Below, one piece after another: positions 31,522 through 42,950 of a stretch of DNA of 64,000 bases. Numbering within the stretch: the first letter of the stretch is position 1; each line of letters opens with the position of its first letter. Origin of the DNA: Platanthera guangdongensis. Taxonomy: Eukaryota; Streptophyta; Magnoliopsida; Asparagales; Orchidaceae. The stretch spans positions 230,942,646-231,006,645 of the forward strand of contig CM077163.1 of NCBI GenBank assembly GCA_039583875.1, given 5' to 3'. The notes below the pieces were generated by a model, which saw nothing but the letters and a program-made list of their open reading frames with translations, had not been told where the DNA came from and made no database searches. A program made the translations under genes and the position numbers.

Positions 31522-32080
31522 AAGTTAATCAAAAAGTTTGGAATAGAAGTGTCTCTATCATGAAAACTCCTACGGGGTCAAGTATGTCAGTAGACAAAGA
31601 TGAGATTGAGAAATCAGTTGATGAAATCATGTATTGAGACATAATTGGATCCCTTCTCTATTTAACTACTAGTAGGCCGGACATTATCTATACTACATGT
31701 ATTTGTGTTAGGTATCATGTCTGCCCTAAGAGTCTCGTTATTCTGCTGCCAAAAGAATTCTGAGATATCTCAAATGCACACCTGATATTAGTCTGTGATA
31801 CCGTAAGAATAATGATTTTGAACTAATAGAGTATTTAGATGCAAATTTTGCAGATTGTAAAGAATGTTGGAAAAACACATCAGACACCTGTCAGTTTCTA
31901 GGAAGAAAGCTAGTGTTTTGGAGCAGCAAAAAACAAAACAGCGTTGCCATCTGCACAACAGAATCAGAGTACATCTCAGCTGGAAGTTGTTGTGCACAAC
32001 TACTATGTATTCAGTATAACCCCCTTCATCGTTGGCAACAATTAGCATCCAAAGCACACCGTCTGTAGAATACACGTTCT

Positions 32081-33179
32081 ACCAGCTCAACAATCTGTCA
32101 GTGATCATCCAGAAGCACGCTAGCATTCTCCTGCACATTGAATGTTGTCTCTTTCTTTCTCCCTCTCAAGTTGTACCGAGTCGCGACCTGCCGCCCTTGG
32201 TTTTACCAGAGAAGCATCGTAACCTCAAACGATTTAGTGGAGTTCATGTCGACACAGTCTCGACCGTGGTTATTCACCCTATTCAGGGGGTTTTCCACGT
32301 AAAAAAGACTTGTCTCGCCTGTGACCTAATTCTATGACTGTTTGCATAGCCGATTGCTCCGAGGGCCAAGACGGTTTAGCTAGTCCGGTCTATCAGTAGC
32401 GTTGTCACGAATCGTGACAAAGAGCGCTGAGGCAATGTCGTGGTCGGAGTACTGTTGTTCGGAAAACTGGCTCCCCCACCCTGTGCACTATCACTATCCG
32501 GGTAATGTCTCAGTTGGTCGTAGGGGCGGAGCCCCGTGCCTGTCACTCATATAAATAAATGTATAAAACAAAACAAATTATTAGGCTACGTTCGTTTCAC
32601 TAGTTTTATAGAAAGGAATTGATTTTACCAACTTCTATTCACAAACATTTGTGTGATAATTTATCCGAGAGAATTGATTTTCCTCTAAAAGCTACCTGGT
32701 TGGATCCATTATGAACATAGACGAGTGAAAATCTTCCCATTTTCATCGGTTTTAGGAGAAACTTGGGTCGTCATTCTCTTCCAAGCGCGACTCGCCCACT
32801 CCTTTCCTCCTCCGGAGCGGGATCCTCTTTAAATTCAAAATTAATTTTAAATTATAATTCAATTCAAAATTAAGTATATTTAAAACAAAAATAAAAATAA
32901 AAATGAAAGTCTATCAAAATTATTTTTGATTTTAACTTAAACTTAAATATAAAATTAAATTAGACATAAACACATAAACTTAAAACTGTACAAGCAATTT
33001 AAAATTAAATTAGACTTAGAATTAAAATTAAATTTAAAATGAAAAAAAATAAAATTATATTTGAAATTAAAACTAATTAATGACTTCTCTTCTACTCGTA
33101 ATCACCAAACCGTATCTACTCATTTCTAAACTAATAAACTTGATCTTGCATAAATCCATTTCTGCACAAATAAACTTTT
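32081..33179. other. Unclassified stretch between copia fragment and LINE
   Basis: 32081-32340 continues downstream of the copia RNase H and may be its 3' region; no domain was recognised. 32510-32555 has a hairpin GGGGCGGAGCCCC followed by a cactcatataaa end. 32580-33060 is AT-rich, starting ggctacgttcgtttcac, a style seen at MITE ends. No gene. Confidence 0.35.
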
Positions 33180-33351
33180 TCGATACGAGAGAAATGGGGA
33201 ATTATTCGGAGTCCCCTCCTCCGGGAGGGTGTCTCTCTCGCGACCGAGAGTTTTGTCCGCCGTCGGGTGGTTTTTCTCTGGTGAATCTCGCCGGTTTTTC
33301 ACCCATTGTCCTTTCATCTTGTTCGTTCTTTTGATGGTCGCTGGGCTAGGG

Positions 33352-33528
33352 TGTTGAGGTATATTGATATTAGTGTTTAATGAGCTACTTAACGGGTTGG
33401 TTAGGATCTGATAGAAATCCAAACCCGTAGTCGGGGATTTAGGGTTTCGCCTATAAATACCCCGCTGGGGGCAACGGGTAGGCCATTCCAAACTAGATGG
33501 TCACGCGGATGCTTCGAGCACTCTAACA
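33352..33528 (+). repeat. 5' LTR of element J
   Basis: TGTTGAGGTATATTG to CACTCTAACA. A TATAAATA box lies at about 33451-33458. Confidence 0.92.
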
Positions 33529-34569
33529 TTCTCGAAGTTCTGCCCTAGCCCGCTCCCGTCCCGTGACCGATCCCGTCGCTCCTTCGTTCGCGATTTTTCT
33601 GCACCGCTTCATCGATCGGGAGTAAGACCTAGCCGCATCGATCGCGAAGGAGTCGTTCGCGATTTTCCGCCGTCGCCGATCGCGAAGGAGATAACGAACC
33701 CCCGCCGCGGTTTTTCGTCGATCGGGAAAAACGAAGAAGCCGCCGCTCTCGTAACCGTCGCCGATCAGATCGAAGAAGAAAACGGGTTTCCGCCGCCTGG
33801 ATCCTTGCGATCGCCGCTCCTTCCCGTGCGTTTTTTCTCTCCCCGTTCGCGATTCTCCTGGATCGCCATCGCCGGTAGCCGATCGCGAAGGAGGGCACGT
33901 CGTTCGCCATTGTTGAAGAAGATCGAGTAATCCCGTATTGAAGAAGCCGATCTGGCCGCCGCTGTTCGCGACCTTGCTGGATCTGGCCGCCGCTGTTCCT
34001 GTAGAAAAGATACAGTCGCTCCTGTGCGAAATCGTGAGGAGGCCGCCTGCAAGTCTCTTTCTCCTCTCTTCCATTCCAGTGCTGATCAAGGAGAAGCAGG
34101 GCCGGCTACATCTGCCAGATCCAGAAATTCATTCAGATCTGGAGTAGTTCTTTGCCTCTGACACAGAAGAACAACAACTCTCATTCATTCAGATCTGGAG
34201 TGGTTTTCTCTTCTCTCTTAATCCAGTGGAGTTATGCTTTGCCGGCAAGGGAGTTTCTTGTTGAGAGAAGTCGTGATCCAGCAAAAGCTCTTGATCCAGT
34301 AACTGGTAGAAGCTCACGCTCTGTTGTCGGAGAGGAGCAATTTTTTTTTCTTCTGGATACTTCTTCACTATTGCAAGTTTGAGTTGGAGAAATAATTACT
34401 CCGTTCGCAATTGTGCTTCGCCGGAGAGGAGGAGCAAGCTATTTCTTAATTTTCTTGGATTGGATCCGAAGACTGTCATTGTCTCCGCGGCTCAGGTGAT
34501 TTCTTTCTTGGTTTTACTGCTCTTGTTTAGATTGCTAGTAGAATACTATCGTTTGGAAAGAAACACGAA
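33529..34569 (+). other. Leader of element J
   Basis: Rich in gatcgcgaagga/ttcgcgat words between 33570 and 33910, in both orientations. Frames of up to 188 codons on the minus strand are composition artefacts. The gag-pol start is at 34570. Confidence 0.7.
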
Positions 34570-37500
34570 ATGTCAAAGGCGATCAATCACTCCTCTCCCG
34601 TGCCGATGATCAAGCTGGAGAAGTTCTCCAACGCCGAGTTCAGTGCCTGGAAGCGCAACACACAGTTCGGCATGAAGTACCTGAACATCTTCTACACAGT
34701 GCAGACTGTCTTTGAAGAATTCAAAGGAAGTGATGTTGAAGATCAATGGGTCAACGACGAGGATTTTTGCAGAGACTACATCCTGAATTGCCTCTCCAAC
34801 AGGCTTGCAGAGACGTACGGCAAGATGCAAAGGGCCAAGGAGATCTGGGAAGCCTTAGAGGAGCAGTTCAAGGAGGAGGAGAACATGTCCAAGACGCACC
34901 TGGTGGACAAGTTTATGGCATTCACCTTCACTGAGGAAAGGGAAATCCTGCCACAGGTTGCTGAATTTGAAAATTTGGTGGACAAGCTCAACAGTGAGAA
35001 CATCCCTCTGCCAGATGGATTTGTTGCAGGGGCGATCATTTTTAAATTGCCCTCGGCCTGGTATTCCTTCAAGACTGAGATGTACCGGAAGAAGACGCAG
35101 GTGAGTCTTAAAGACCTCAAGCGCTTCATCTGCATTGAGGATGAGAACCGGACTAGGCACGCTATAGAGACGATCAGCAAGCAGTCCTCTACTGCTAACA
35201 TGATCACGCACCCTAAGCGGAAGCCTAAGCCTGGCAAGACTCGCCCACCGACCAGTGCCCCCGCAGTTGCTGCCACCAGCAAACAAATTAAGAAGAAATT
35301 CAAAGGCAAGTGCTACAACTGTAATAAGTGGGGCCACTGCGCTTCCGAGTGCCGTCAGCCCAAACGGGACGAATCCAGCACACCAAGAACTAATAATCAA
35401 GCCAACATAGTTCATCAGACTGCGCCTACCGACTTTGTTGCTATGGTCGGTAACGGGACGGCCAGTTCAGAGTGGTGGCTCGATTCAGGCGCTACCTGCC
35501 ACGTCTGTCACAATCCAAAGCTTCTGGAGGATGCACAAGAGGTGCAAGAGACTATCAATATTGCAAATGGAGCTGTAGCTGACGTGCTGAAGGTCGGCAA
35601 TGCTACCTTGAATCTCTCCTCAGGTAAAACTCTTACTTTGAAAAATGTTAAATTTATACCGACATTAGCTGCTAATTTAATCTCGATTAGTCTGTTGTGC
35701 GATGCAGGTATGTCTTTTAACATTAGTGGTGGTCGGGTAACCCTTATGGTTCACTCACATTACTTTGGTTGCGCATATGTCGTTAACGGGATGTATAGGC
35801 TGAGTCTAGCACACGAGGTAGTTAATCAGGTTAACTCAAATCTGATAGATCCTAAGACTTTACATGCAAGACTAGGACACGTCAATTATAGAAAACTTCT
35901 CCTGCTAGCTAGAAATCACAACATACCCCTCGACACAAAAACCAAATTTGAAAAATGTGAAATTTGTGCTCAAACTAAGATAACTAGAACACCTTTTAGT
36001 CAGGTTTCTAGGAGCACACAATTACTAGAGTTAATACATTCCGATATTTGTGACTACAAAAGTTTTGTCACTCGAGGCGGTCGGAAGTATCTGATAACAT
36101 TTATCGACGACTACTCTAGATTCAGTCACATTTACCTTCTTAAAACCAAAGATGAAGCATTTGAAAAATTTCGTATTTTCAAAAATAGGGTCGAAAATCA
36201 ACTTGACATGAAAATAAAAAGACTAAGAAGTGATAGAGGAGGAGAATATGTCTCGGGGGAGTTCAGAGATTTCCTTGCCAGCAATGGCATAATCCCTGAA
36301 ACCACCGCTTCATATTCCCCACAATCCAACGGCATCGCTGAAAGGAAAAACAGAACTTTAATAGAAATGTTGAATTCTATGTTGTTGACTGCTGGCATGC
36401 CTGCGACCTATTGGGGTGAAGCCGTCCTCACGTCAAATCACATTCTTAATAAAGTTCCCCATGCAAAGTTGACTAAGACACCCTACGAGCTTTGGTTTAA
36501 GAGGCCTCCTAGATTTGACAATCTTAAGACCTGGGGCTGTATCGCTTATGTTAGGATACCAGACTCTAGAAGAGCAAAGATTGGACCCAGGACTAATACC
36601 TGCGTCTACCTAGGATGTGTAGATGATAGTGCTGCAGACAGGTTTCTGGATCTCTCCACTAATACTGTAATAGAATCAAGAGACGCTGTCTTCTTTGAGG
36701 ATAAGTTCCTTAAGGACAAGAACCTGACACTGCCAGGTCTGCCAGCCACTAGTACTGAGCCTTTAGTTGAGCCAGGACAACGTAACTCTGACACTGAACC
36801 TGTAGACACGAGTGGTTTAGACACCAGAAGGCTATCTAGTAGAGAGAAAATGCCTAAAAGCTTCGGTACAGACTTCGTGACTTACCACGTTGAAGCTGAT
36901 CCATCCACTTATAAGGAAGCGATGCGATCTAGAGACTCTCTATTATGGAAAGAAGCCATAGACGAAGAGATGAACTCTCTCATGCAGAACAACACATGGA
37001 CTTTGGTTGATCTGCCCAAAGGGGCTAAAACCATTGGCAATAAGTGGGTTCTGAGAAAAAAGTTTAATCCTGATGGGAGTATCGCCAAATACAAAGCATG
37101 TCTAGTTGCCAAAGGCTTCACTCAAGTGAGTGGTGTAGACTACTTTGATATATACTCACATGTATGTCACTATGCGACAATTAGGATTCTTCTCGCACTA
37201 GCATCTATTGAACACTACACTGTTCATCAGATGGATGTCAAGACTGCATTTCTGAATGGAGATCTGACTGAGGAGATCTACATGCACCAACCTGAAGGGT
37301 TCGTCATAGAAGGTCTAGAAAATAAGGTCTGTAAGTTGATTAAGTCACTATACTGATTGAAACAAACACCCAAAATGTGGCATGAAAAATTTGACACATG
37401 TGTAAAAGGCTTGAGTTTCAAATCCAGCCTATCAGATAAATATCTGTACGTTAGAACAAGTGCAAATAAAGTATCCATCATATGCTTGTACGTTGATGAC

Positions 37501-38436
37501 ATGCTAATTCTGGGCACTGATCAGTCTGAGGTGAAAGACGTGAAAGTTGCCTTGACGGCACAATTTAGCATGAAAGACCTAGGTGAGGTGAAAACCATCC
37601 TAGGAATGGAAGTGAACTTCACAAAAAAGGGTATTACCCTGAATCAGAGTCACTACATTAGGAATCTACTGGAAAAATGGGGTTATGATAAGAGCAAAAA
37701 GGCTGAGACTCCATACGATTATAACAGTAGACTGAAACCGAATGAAGGTTCAGCTATCAGACAGTTGGATTATTCCAAACTCATAGGAAGTCTCATGTAC
37801 GCTACTACCTGCACTAGACCTGACATAACCTTTTCGGTCGGCATGTTGAGTAGATTCACCAGTAACCCTGGGAAGGACCACTGGGACGCCTTAGACAGAC
37901 TAATGAGATACTTAAAGTTTACTGAGAAGTATGCTTTATGTTACAGTGGGCATCCTCCAGTGCTTGAAGGGTACTCCGACGCATCTTGGTGCTCAGAAAT
38001 AGCTGATTGTCGATCCACTAGTGGTTTTGTGTTTACACTAGGAGGAGCTGCAGTAGCTTGGAAGTCTAAGAGGCAAACGTGCATTGCACTATCCTCTATG
38101 GAATCGGAACTCTATGCTCTCGCTTCAGCTGGAGAAGAAGCAGAGTGGATAAGAGATCTGATATTGGACATTCCAATGACGAGTCTGAAAATGCACTCTA
38201 TCTCGATTTATTGTGACAATCAGGCCACAAAGACCATTGTTACAAATACGTTGTTCAATGGCAAGCGAAGGCAACTTAGGATGAAACAGGCCTGGTTGAC
38301 CTATCTCACCAGTCAGGGGATAATCTCCCTATTGGACGTGAGATCAAAAGATAATGTAGCAGATGTCCTTACTAGGGGCTTATGTAAGGTTCTCACATCT
38401 AAAACATCGGGGGAGATGGGATTAACGTCCATTTAG
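34570..38436 (+). pseudogene. Copia gag-pol polyprotein with one nonsense codon, element J
   Basis: One frame spans about 1288 codons, the usual length for copia, broken only by TGA at 37354-37356 inside the RT motif KSLY.LKQTP, where copia elements have Gly. Domains in order: gag (VPMIKLEKFSNAEFSAWKRN, LPDGFVAGAIIFKLPSAW), CCHC knuckle (CYNCNKWGHCASEC, about residue 255), protease (WWLDSGATCHVCHNP), pre-integrase HHCC (ARLGHVNYRKLL, CEICAQTK), integrase core with D-D-E (HSDICDYKS, LRSDRGGEYVS, GIAERKNRTL), RT ([29 protein letters not shown]) and RNase H ([19 protein letters not shown]). All catalytic motifs are present. The start Met follows aacacgaa and precedes the gag without an upstream in-frame ORF. 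Confidence 0.93.
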
Positions 38437-39241
38437 GAGGACTTAATACCTAGCTTATGTTTTAAATTTAAGAACTGTTGTCTGCTTACATTCAAGCATC
38501 TACGTTGAGCACACTAAAGTATTTCAGATGCTATCTGATGAAAGCTAGAGGTGAGATAGTTGCCAGTTATTCCAAACTTGATGACTTACGTAACTATTCT
38601 TTGCCAAAGGCTGAATTGGGTATCATTCCAAAAAGGAGTACTGAGGTTGCTGATATGTGTCCTGATATTATGATTATTAGTTATATCATTCCAAACTTGA
38701 TGATATAATAGTCACAGCTTGTTGTATCATTCCAAACTTGATGATATAGCACAATTGTGGAACGTTAATAATAATCTTAATAATCGAAGGAACATGGTTT
38801 GATTCTATGAAATCTATTAATCTAATTTTTGTGTAAATTAGATAGAGATGTTGTTTTGGGATTCTTTCCTCCCAGTTAGAGTATTAAGTTCACCCGCTGT
38901 TAGAACTAATCACTTTATTTCTGCAAATGTTTGAATTCATAGAGATTTGTCTCATGACATTCTTGTTGTAATTGTTTGCAGGAAAAGTGGAGATTGGAGG
39001 AGAGATAGTTGATTTTGACCCAGATGATGATGATCTGCTTTTCGATTAGATCAATTATCGGTTTGAGATTTCCAATTTATTGCTTTTTCATGTTTGGAAC
39101 ATTTGGTTTGAGTTTAGTATTTTGTCATCTAAAACTCATATTTATATTTCTGGAAAAACTCTTGTTTGTTTGGTCATTATTAACTTTTGGATAAGTAGCA
39201 CCTTTCTTATGCTAACACTTATATACAATATAGGAGGAGAT
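38437..39241 (+). other. 3' untranslated tail of element J with short repeats
   Basis: Contains TATCATTCCAAACTTGATGA in three near copies between 38560 and 38755, a self-complementary-looking unit. Then AT-rich sequence to the polypurine tract at about 39229-39240. Confidence 0.7.
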
Positions 39242-39418
39242 TGTTGAGGTATATTGATATTAATGTTTAATGAGCTACTTAACGGGTTGGTTAGGATCTG
39301 ATAGGAATCCAAACCCGTAGTCGGGGATTTAGGGTTTCGCCTATAAATACCCCGCTGGGGGCAACGGGTAGGCCATTCCAAACTAGATGGTCACGCGGAT
39401 GCTTCGAGCACTCTAACA
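39242..39418 (+). repeat. 3' LTR of element J
   Basis: Identical to the 5' LTR except two A/G differences (tattaatg and gataggaa). TSD TAGGG follows. Confidence 0.92.
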
Positions 39419-39786
39419 TAGGGTGCTGAGGCTCATCGATAATGGAGGTTTTCTCTCGCGCCTGAGGGGCTTTCGTCCATTGTCCGGGTGGTTTCGTCGG
39501 CACATCTTTCTGGTTCGCCTACTTCCTCTCATCTCGATTTGTTATTGTTGATGGTCGTGGGGTTGGGCACTGGATTTCCTTGCCCTTGGTAGATACAGGC
39601 GCCGTTTGGCAACCGGGATCGGGTTTTTTGCACTGCTTGGATTTAGGTTTGGTATTTCTTCTTCCGTGCTTTTTTGCTGGAGTTTTTCTTCATGTGGTTT
39701 TTTTATTGCGTGTTATTGAGTGGCCGGTTGGAATTTCTTGCTCTTTTCTTAATCTGTGATGAAATGAAGGGGAACTGTATGTAGTT

Positions 39787-39977
39787 GTGTGCTATTTTCG
39801 TTCTGGTAAGGCACAGATTGATCTGGAGTTAGCAAGGACTTTGACTCTGACTAAGGCAGAAGAGGAAGAGGTTCGGTTGGAAGAGGAGTTAGTGTGTGCC
39901 CTTCCTTGGGGTGTCCAACCCAAAACCCTGTCGGACGCCATGAGGATCTTATGTTGGAATTGTCATGGTCTGGGGGC
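39787..39977 (+). pseudogene. LINE ORF2 start and endonuclease N-terminus
   Basis: The frame reads LTLTKAEEEEVRLEEEL, then ALPWGVQPKTLSDAMRILCWNCHGLG. The RILCWNCHGLG block with its Asn is the beginning of apurinic-like endonucleases in plant L1 elements; the upstream LTKAEEE segment resembles the start of L1 ORF1, so ORF1 has been fused or deleted. Insertion L follows immediately. Confidence 0.75.
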
Positions 39978-40838
39978 GCTGATACACCCAAAATAGATTT
40001 ACGTATTAACATATATGCACGTATCAGATCAAGTAATATAAAATGAGTTAAGATCGTTCTCACAGAGAATTGATTAATTTAGCACTCGCAAGTACTAGCT
40101 CAACCTTCTGTTTAAATTCAAGCGAATAAATTAGAGTGAATTTTGATAATGGAAAATTAAAAGAAAACAATAAAAAAACTAAATAACGTTTACTTTTAAA
40201 TATTTTTATCAATTTAGAGAAATAGTCTTGTACATTGATTTCATTTGCCTATTATTATGAGTTTTTAGAATGATCCTTTATGAAATGTCTGATTAACTAT
40301 CCTGCAACGATTTGAAAGTGAAAATCATTATCTTTTGATTTCTGAAATTCGTTTATTCTAATTCACCCAGTTATCTCTAACTTAAGTACAAAAAGAATAA
40401 CATTAAGTGCACAGATCAATATTGATATTTATGTTATATTTACATCACTGCTCTCTTGAATCTTGCAGTTTAGTATAAAAAAAAAATTTGGCTAAAGATT
40501 TATGTGACTACTCTCTCGAATCTTGCTGCTCAAAATAAAGGATTCAACCCTAAATTAGCGTAACTCTTCTCTCGAATTTTGTTACATAATATAGAAGAAT
40601 AATACTTAATCCAATTTTTTTTTACAAAATAAAAACATAAATTCAAAAAAGATAGTTATTCAAACAATCATAAATGAAAAATTAAAATCACAACATCATA
40701 ACAAGACAAAGTACTATCAACATACAAGACTTACAAATTTAGTTCATGATGAAAGAACCAAATCACACAATAAGAAAGATCTTACTAGACGTAATGATGA
40801 AAGTTTAAACGCTGCAGGAATTTAATTTCAGATGTTGC

Positions 40839-41395
40839 TCAAAAGCCTTCTTTCATTTTGCCGATGTGTCCAATTCCTTTGAGGGGGAGGAGGAGAGTAC
40901 CTCCTGCTTTTCTTTCTGGCTTTCTACTCATTCTTTGAAAGCCACATACATGCTGGCATCCCAGGATATAGAGTGATATTCTGTAAAATATAATATGGAG
41001 TATCATGAGTAGGGTTTGGTTTGGGAGCAGCAATGAGAACAACTTTCTCTTCTTAGAAACTTTCTTCTTGGCAGCAGTGTCATCATCAGAATCATCATCA
41101 TCTTCTTCATCATCAGAGGATCCCTGAGGATTATCATATAGATCATCCAGCGCCTTTAGAAGATCTTTTGATATTTGCTTTTCAGCCTGAGGCTGCACTG
41201 GAGGTTCTGGAAGAGCTGGAATAATTGTTTCAGTAGCATTTTCAGAATTTAACAAGTTTTCTTCTTTTATATCTGACATAATGATTTCATCTAAATCAGG
41301 GAGGGGACTGTCATCCATCTTGTAAGTGGGAGCTGAGACAACCTCTGGAGAAGAAATATCCTTGGGAGCTGATACTATTGGACTCTCTGTAACTG
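40839..41395 (-). CDS. Acidic ORF, perhaps a captured cellular exon
   Basis: On the minus strand an open frame runs from a possible splice acceptor (aattttgCAG near 41396) through TESPIVSAPKDISSPEVV, MDDSPLPDLDEIIMSDI, LPEPPVQPQAEKQ and LLKALDDLYDNPQG to an Asp/Glu run and a basic AKKKVSKKRK cluster that looks like a nuclear localisation signal. No gag or pol motif is present. The frame continues into unrelated residues before its stop. A cellular exon picked up by the element is one reading; an element-specific ORF is the other. I do not recognise the protein. Confidence 0.35.
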
Positions 41396-41513
41396 CAAAA
41401 TTTGCCGTTAGTTGCTTTGAAATAGTGTTCCTTGGGAAACATTAGCTCATGTTACATCATCTCTGTAACATTAGCTCAAGTTACAGTGTTCCTTGTACAA
41501 CCAAAAGAACACC

Positions 41514-41526
41514 GCTCTGATACCAA
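41514..41526 (-). other. Primer binding site of insertion L
   Basis: Plus-strand GCTCTGATACCAA, the complement of TTGGTATCAGAGC. Confidence 0.8.
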
Positions 41527-41527
41527 T

Positions 41528-41835
41528 TGAAAGATGGGAGTTAGATCTGATTACTCTAGAGGGGGGGGGGGGGGGTGAATAGAGTATATTAAAACTATTC
41601 AGCAATTAAAACAGGTTCTTGCAACAACCTGCACATGCCAAAAATATAAGTCAAATTTTACTTCTCCGGATCGATTTTTTCGGCATTTCTAGCAATGAAA
41701 CATAGAAAAATAGTCAAATTAATCCCAAATAAAATAAATATGAATTACTTATATTTTTACTAATTTAAATCATTTTTCTTTATTATGATGAATATTAAGT
41801 CAAAATAAAGAGTTAGATAACTTCTTTTTGGGAAG
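41528..41835 (-). repeat. LTR part of insertion L
   Basis: Plus strand TGAAAGATGGGAG, then tctaga and 14 G residues, then gtgaatag. On the element strand this gives the ttcacccccc...tctaga ending seen also at the end of element D's LTR. The outer end is uncertain. Confidence 0.55.
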
Positions 41836-41841
41836 TTATCA

Positions 41842-42290
41842 GGCACTTGCATAGTTGGACATCTGGGGGTACTCCTGCGTACTCATTGCCCCACATTAGT
41901 TTTCGTTTCAGAAACTAAGCTTTCTGCTTTGTGCGTCGATCGGTTAAAAAATAAGTGGAATATATTTGGTTTGGCGGTCGTGTTTAATGGACATAGTGGG
42001 GGGCCTTTTTCTTTTTTGGGACAAAGGGGTGGATGTGCAGTTAAGGAGCCTTTCTTGCCACCATATCAATGTTGATATTCAGTCACCATCTCACCAGGAG
42101 CATTGGAGGTTCCCAAGTTTTTATGAGCACTTTGAATCGCATCTTCGTTGGTCGTCTTTGGACTTGTTGCGGACGCTGGTTAGTGACTCTTCAATTCAAT
42201 GGGTTTGTGGTGGCGACTTTAATGAGATAGCTTGTCAAGAGGAATTGGAGAGCTCTCACTCTCATCCAGAATGACATATTCGAGTTTTTG
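41842..42290 (+). pseudogene. LINE endonuclease domain, frameshifted
   Basis: Reads LRTHCPTLVFVSETKLSAL with the conserved Glu of the ETK motif, then LKNKWNIFGLAVVFNGHS. A frame change in a run of six G near 41997-42002 leads into GGLFLFWDKGVDVQLRSL, HINVDI, WRFPSFYEHFESH and WVCGGDFNEIACQEE. GDFNE is the conserved Asp/Asn motif of this endonuclease, which nicks target DNA for LINE insertion. Confidence 0.82.
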
Positions 42291-42499
42291 GAGGGCGCAG
42301 ATGGATGTTGGGTGACCTACAACAATAACGTTGAAGGAGTAGTTGATGTGTATGTTGGCACACATGAAATTGATGATCATGATAGCTATAAATGAACTTG
42401 ACACTGGTATAAAGGAAGAGACTTTGGAGGGAAATGAACATGATGTAGATATAGAAATGATAGATGTTGATAATGATAGTGATAGCAACGAAGAAGATA
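42291..42499 (+). other. Segment replacing the LINE reverse transcriptase
   Basis: Encodes in pieces VEGVVDVYVGTHEIDDHD and an Asp/Ser-rich IDVDNDSDSNEEDSDG. It is not LINE RT. The acidic style recalls N-terminal parts of plant MuDR/FAR1-type transposases, but the match is too short to claim. Confidence 0.35.
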
Positions 42500-42950
42500 G
42501 TGATGGATAAAGGTAAATTTTGATGGTGTTGTGCGTTTGGATCCTGCCAGGGTGGAGTTGGGTGTTGTTGCGCTGGACACTGGGAGTGCGTTGAATGATT
42601 AGCGGGTGGGTTACGTTCCACATGTGGGTTGCCCGACAGTAGCAAAGGCTTTGGTAATTTTTCTGGTGGTTGATCTTGCCTTGTCGTAGGGTTGAGATGT
42701 GGTCATTTTTGAGGGTGACTGTGCTTCTCTTATTCGTACACTCTAGGAGGTGGTGCCTTTGTTGGTGGATTGGCCAATTGTGTCGAACATCTTGGATTCG
42801 CTCCGGGGCTTGGTATCATTCTCGTTCTCTTTTGTTCGCTGGGATATAAATCGGGTGGCTCACATTATTGCTGTTATATCATTTGATCAGTCTTCTGATC
42901 TTCCGTTCAATGTACTTGAATTGTTGACTTTGGATTTACACGAATGAATA
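42500..42950 (+). pseudogene. LINE C-terminal RNase H domain
   Basis: Reads VNFDGVV, GYVPHVGCPTVAKAL, VVIFEGDCASLI, EVVPLLVDWPIVSNILDSL and FSFVRWDINRVAHIIAVIS, the order of the RVT_3-type RNase H at the end of plant L1 elements (Asp in NFDG, Glu/Asp in EGD). Stops at about 42591, 42690 and 42745 make it inactive. The A-run at 42961 follows. Confidence 0.78.

Larger units (their letters stand above)
30520..32080 (+). pseudogene. Copia RT/RNase H fragment split by a fold-back element
   Basis: Plus-strand codons just left of 30573 encode NEFFISQSKFVNE, and those just right of 31526 encode LIKKFGIEVSLS; together they are the RT thumb region of SIRE-like copia elements. The sequence goes on with SVDKDEIEKSVDEIMY, IGSLLYLTTSRPDIIYT, AAKRILRYLKCT, then RNase H: LDANFADCKECWKNTSDTCQ, LVFWSSKKQNSVAICT and TESEYISAGSCCAQLL. 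Several stops are present (for example near 31636 and 31797). Everything upstream of the thumb has been lost. Confidence 0.82.
33352..39418 (+). mobile_element. Copia element J, nearly intact, TSD TAGGG
   Basis: LTRs of 177 bp differ at two positions by eye. TAGGG flanks both sides (33347-33351 and 39419-39423). The interior has a 1-kb leader, a gag-pol frame with one nonsense codon, and an 800-bp tail ending in the polypurine tract taggaggagat. The usual TGGTATCAGAGC primer site is absent next to the 5' LTR, where ttctcgaagttctgccc stands instead. Confidence 0.93.
39978..41840 (-). mobile_element. Insertion L: minus-strand copia-like 5' part plus flanking repeat
   Basis: It separates the LINE endonuclease into two parts. 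The right end looks like a SIRE-type 5' LTR terminus read on the minus strand, with a primer site and a long G-run (C-run on the element strand). The middle encodes an acidic ORF. The left part (39978-40800), beginning tgatacacccaaaatag, is AT-rich and may be a different repeat. No TSD was found, so the boundaries come from the LINE frame on each side. Confidence 0.55.

Noticed and set aside
33523..34089. 188-codon minus-strand ORF in the leader of copia J
   Set aside because: Composition artefact of gatcgcgaagga repeats; no recognisable domain.
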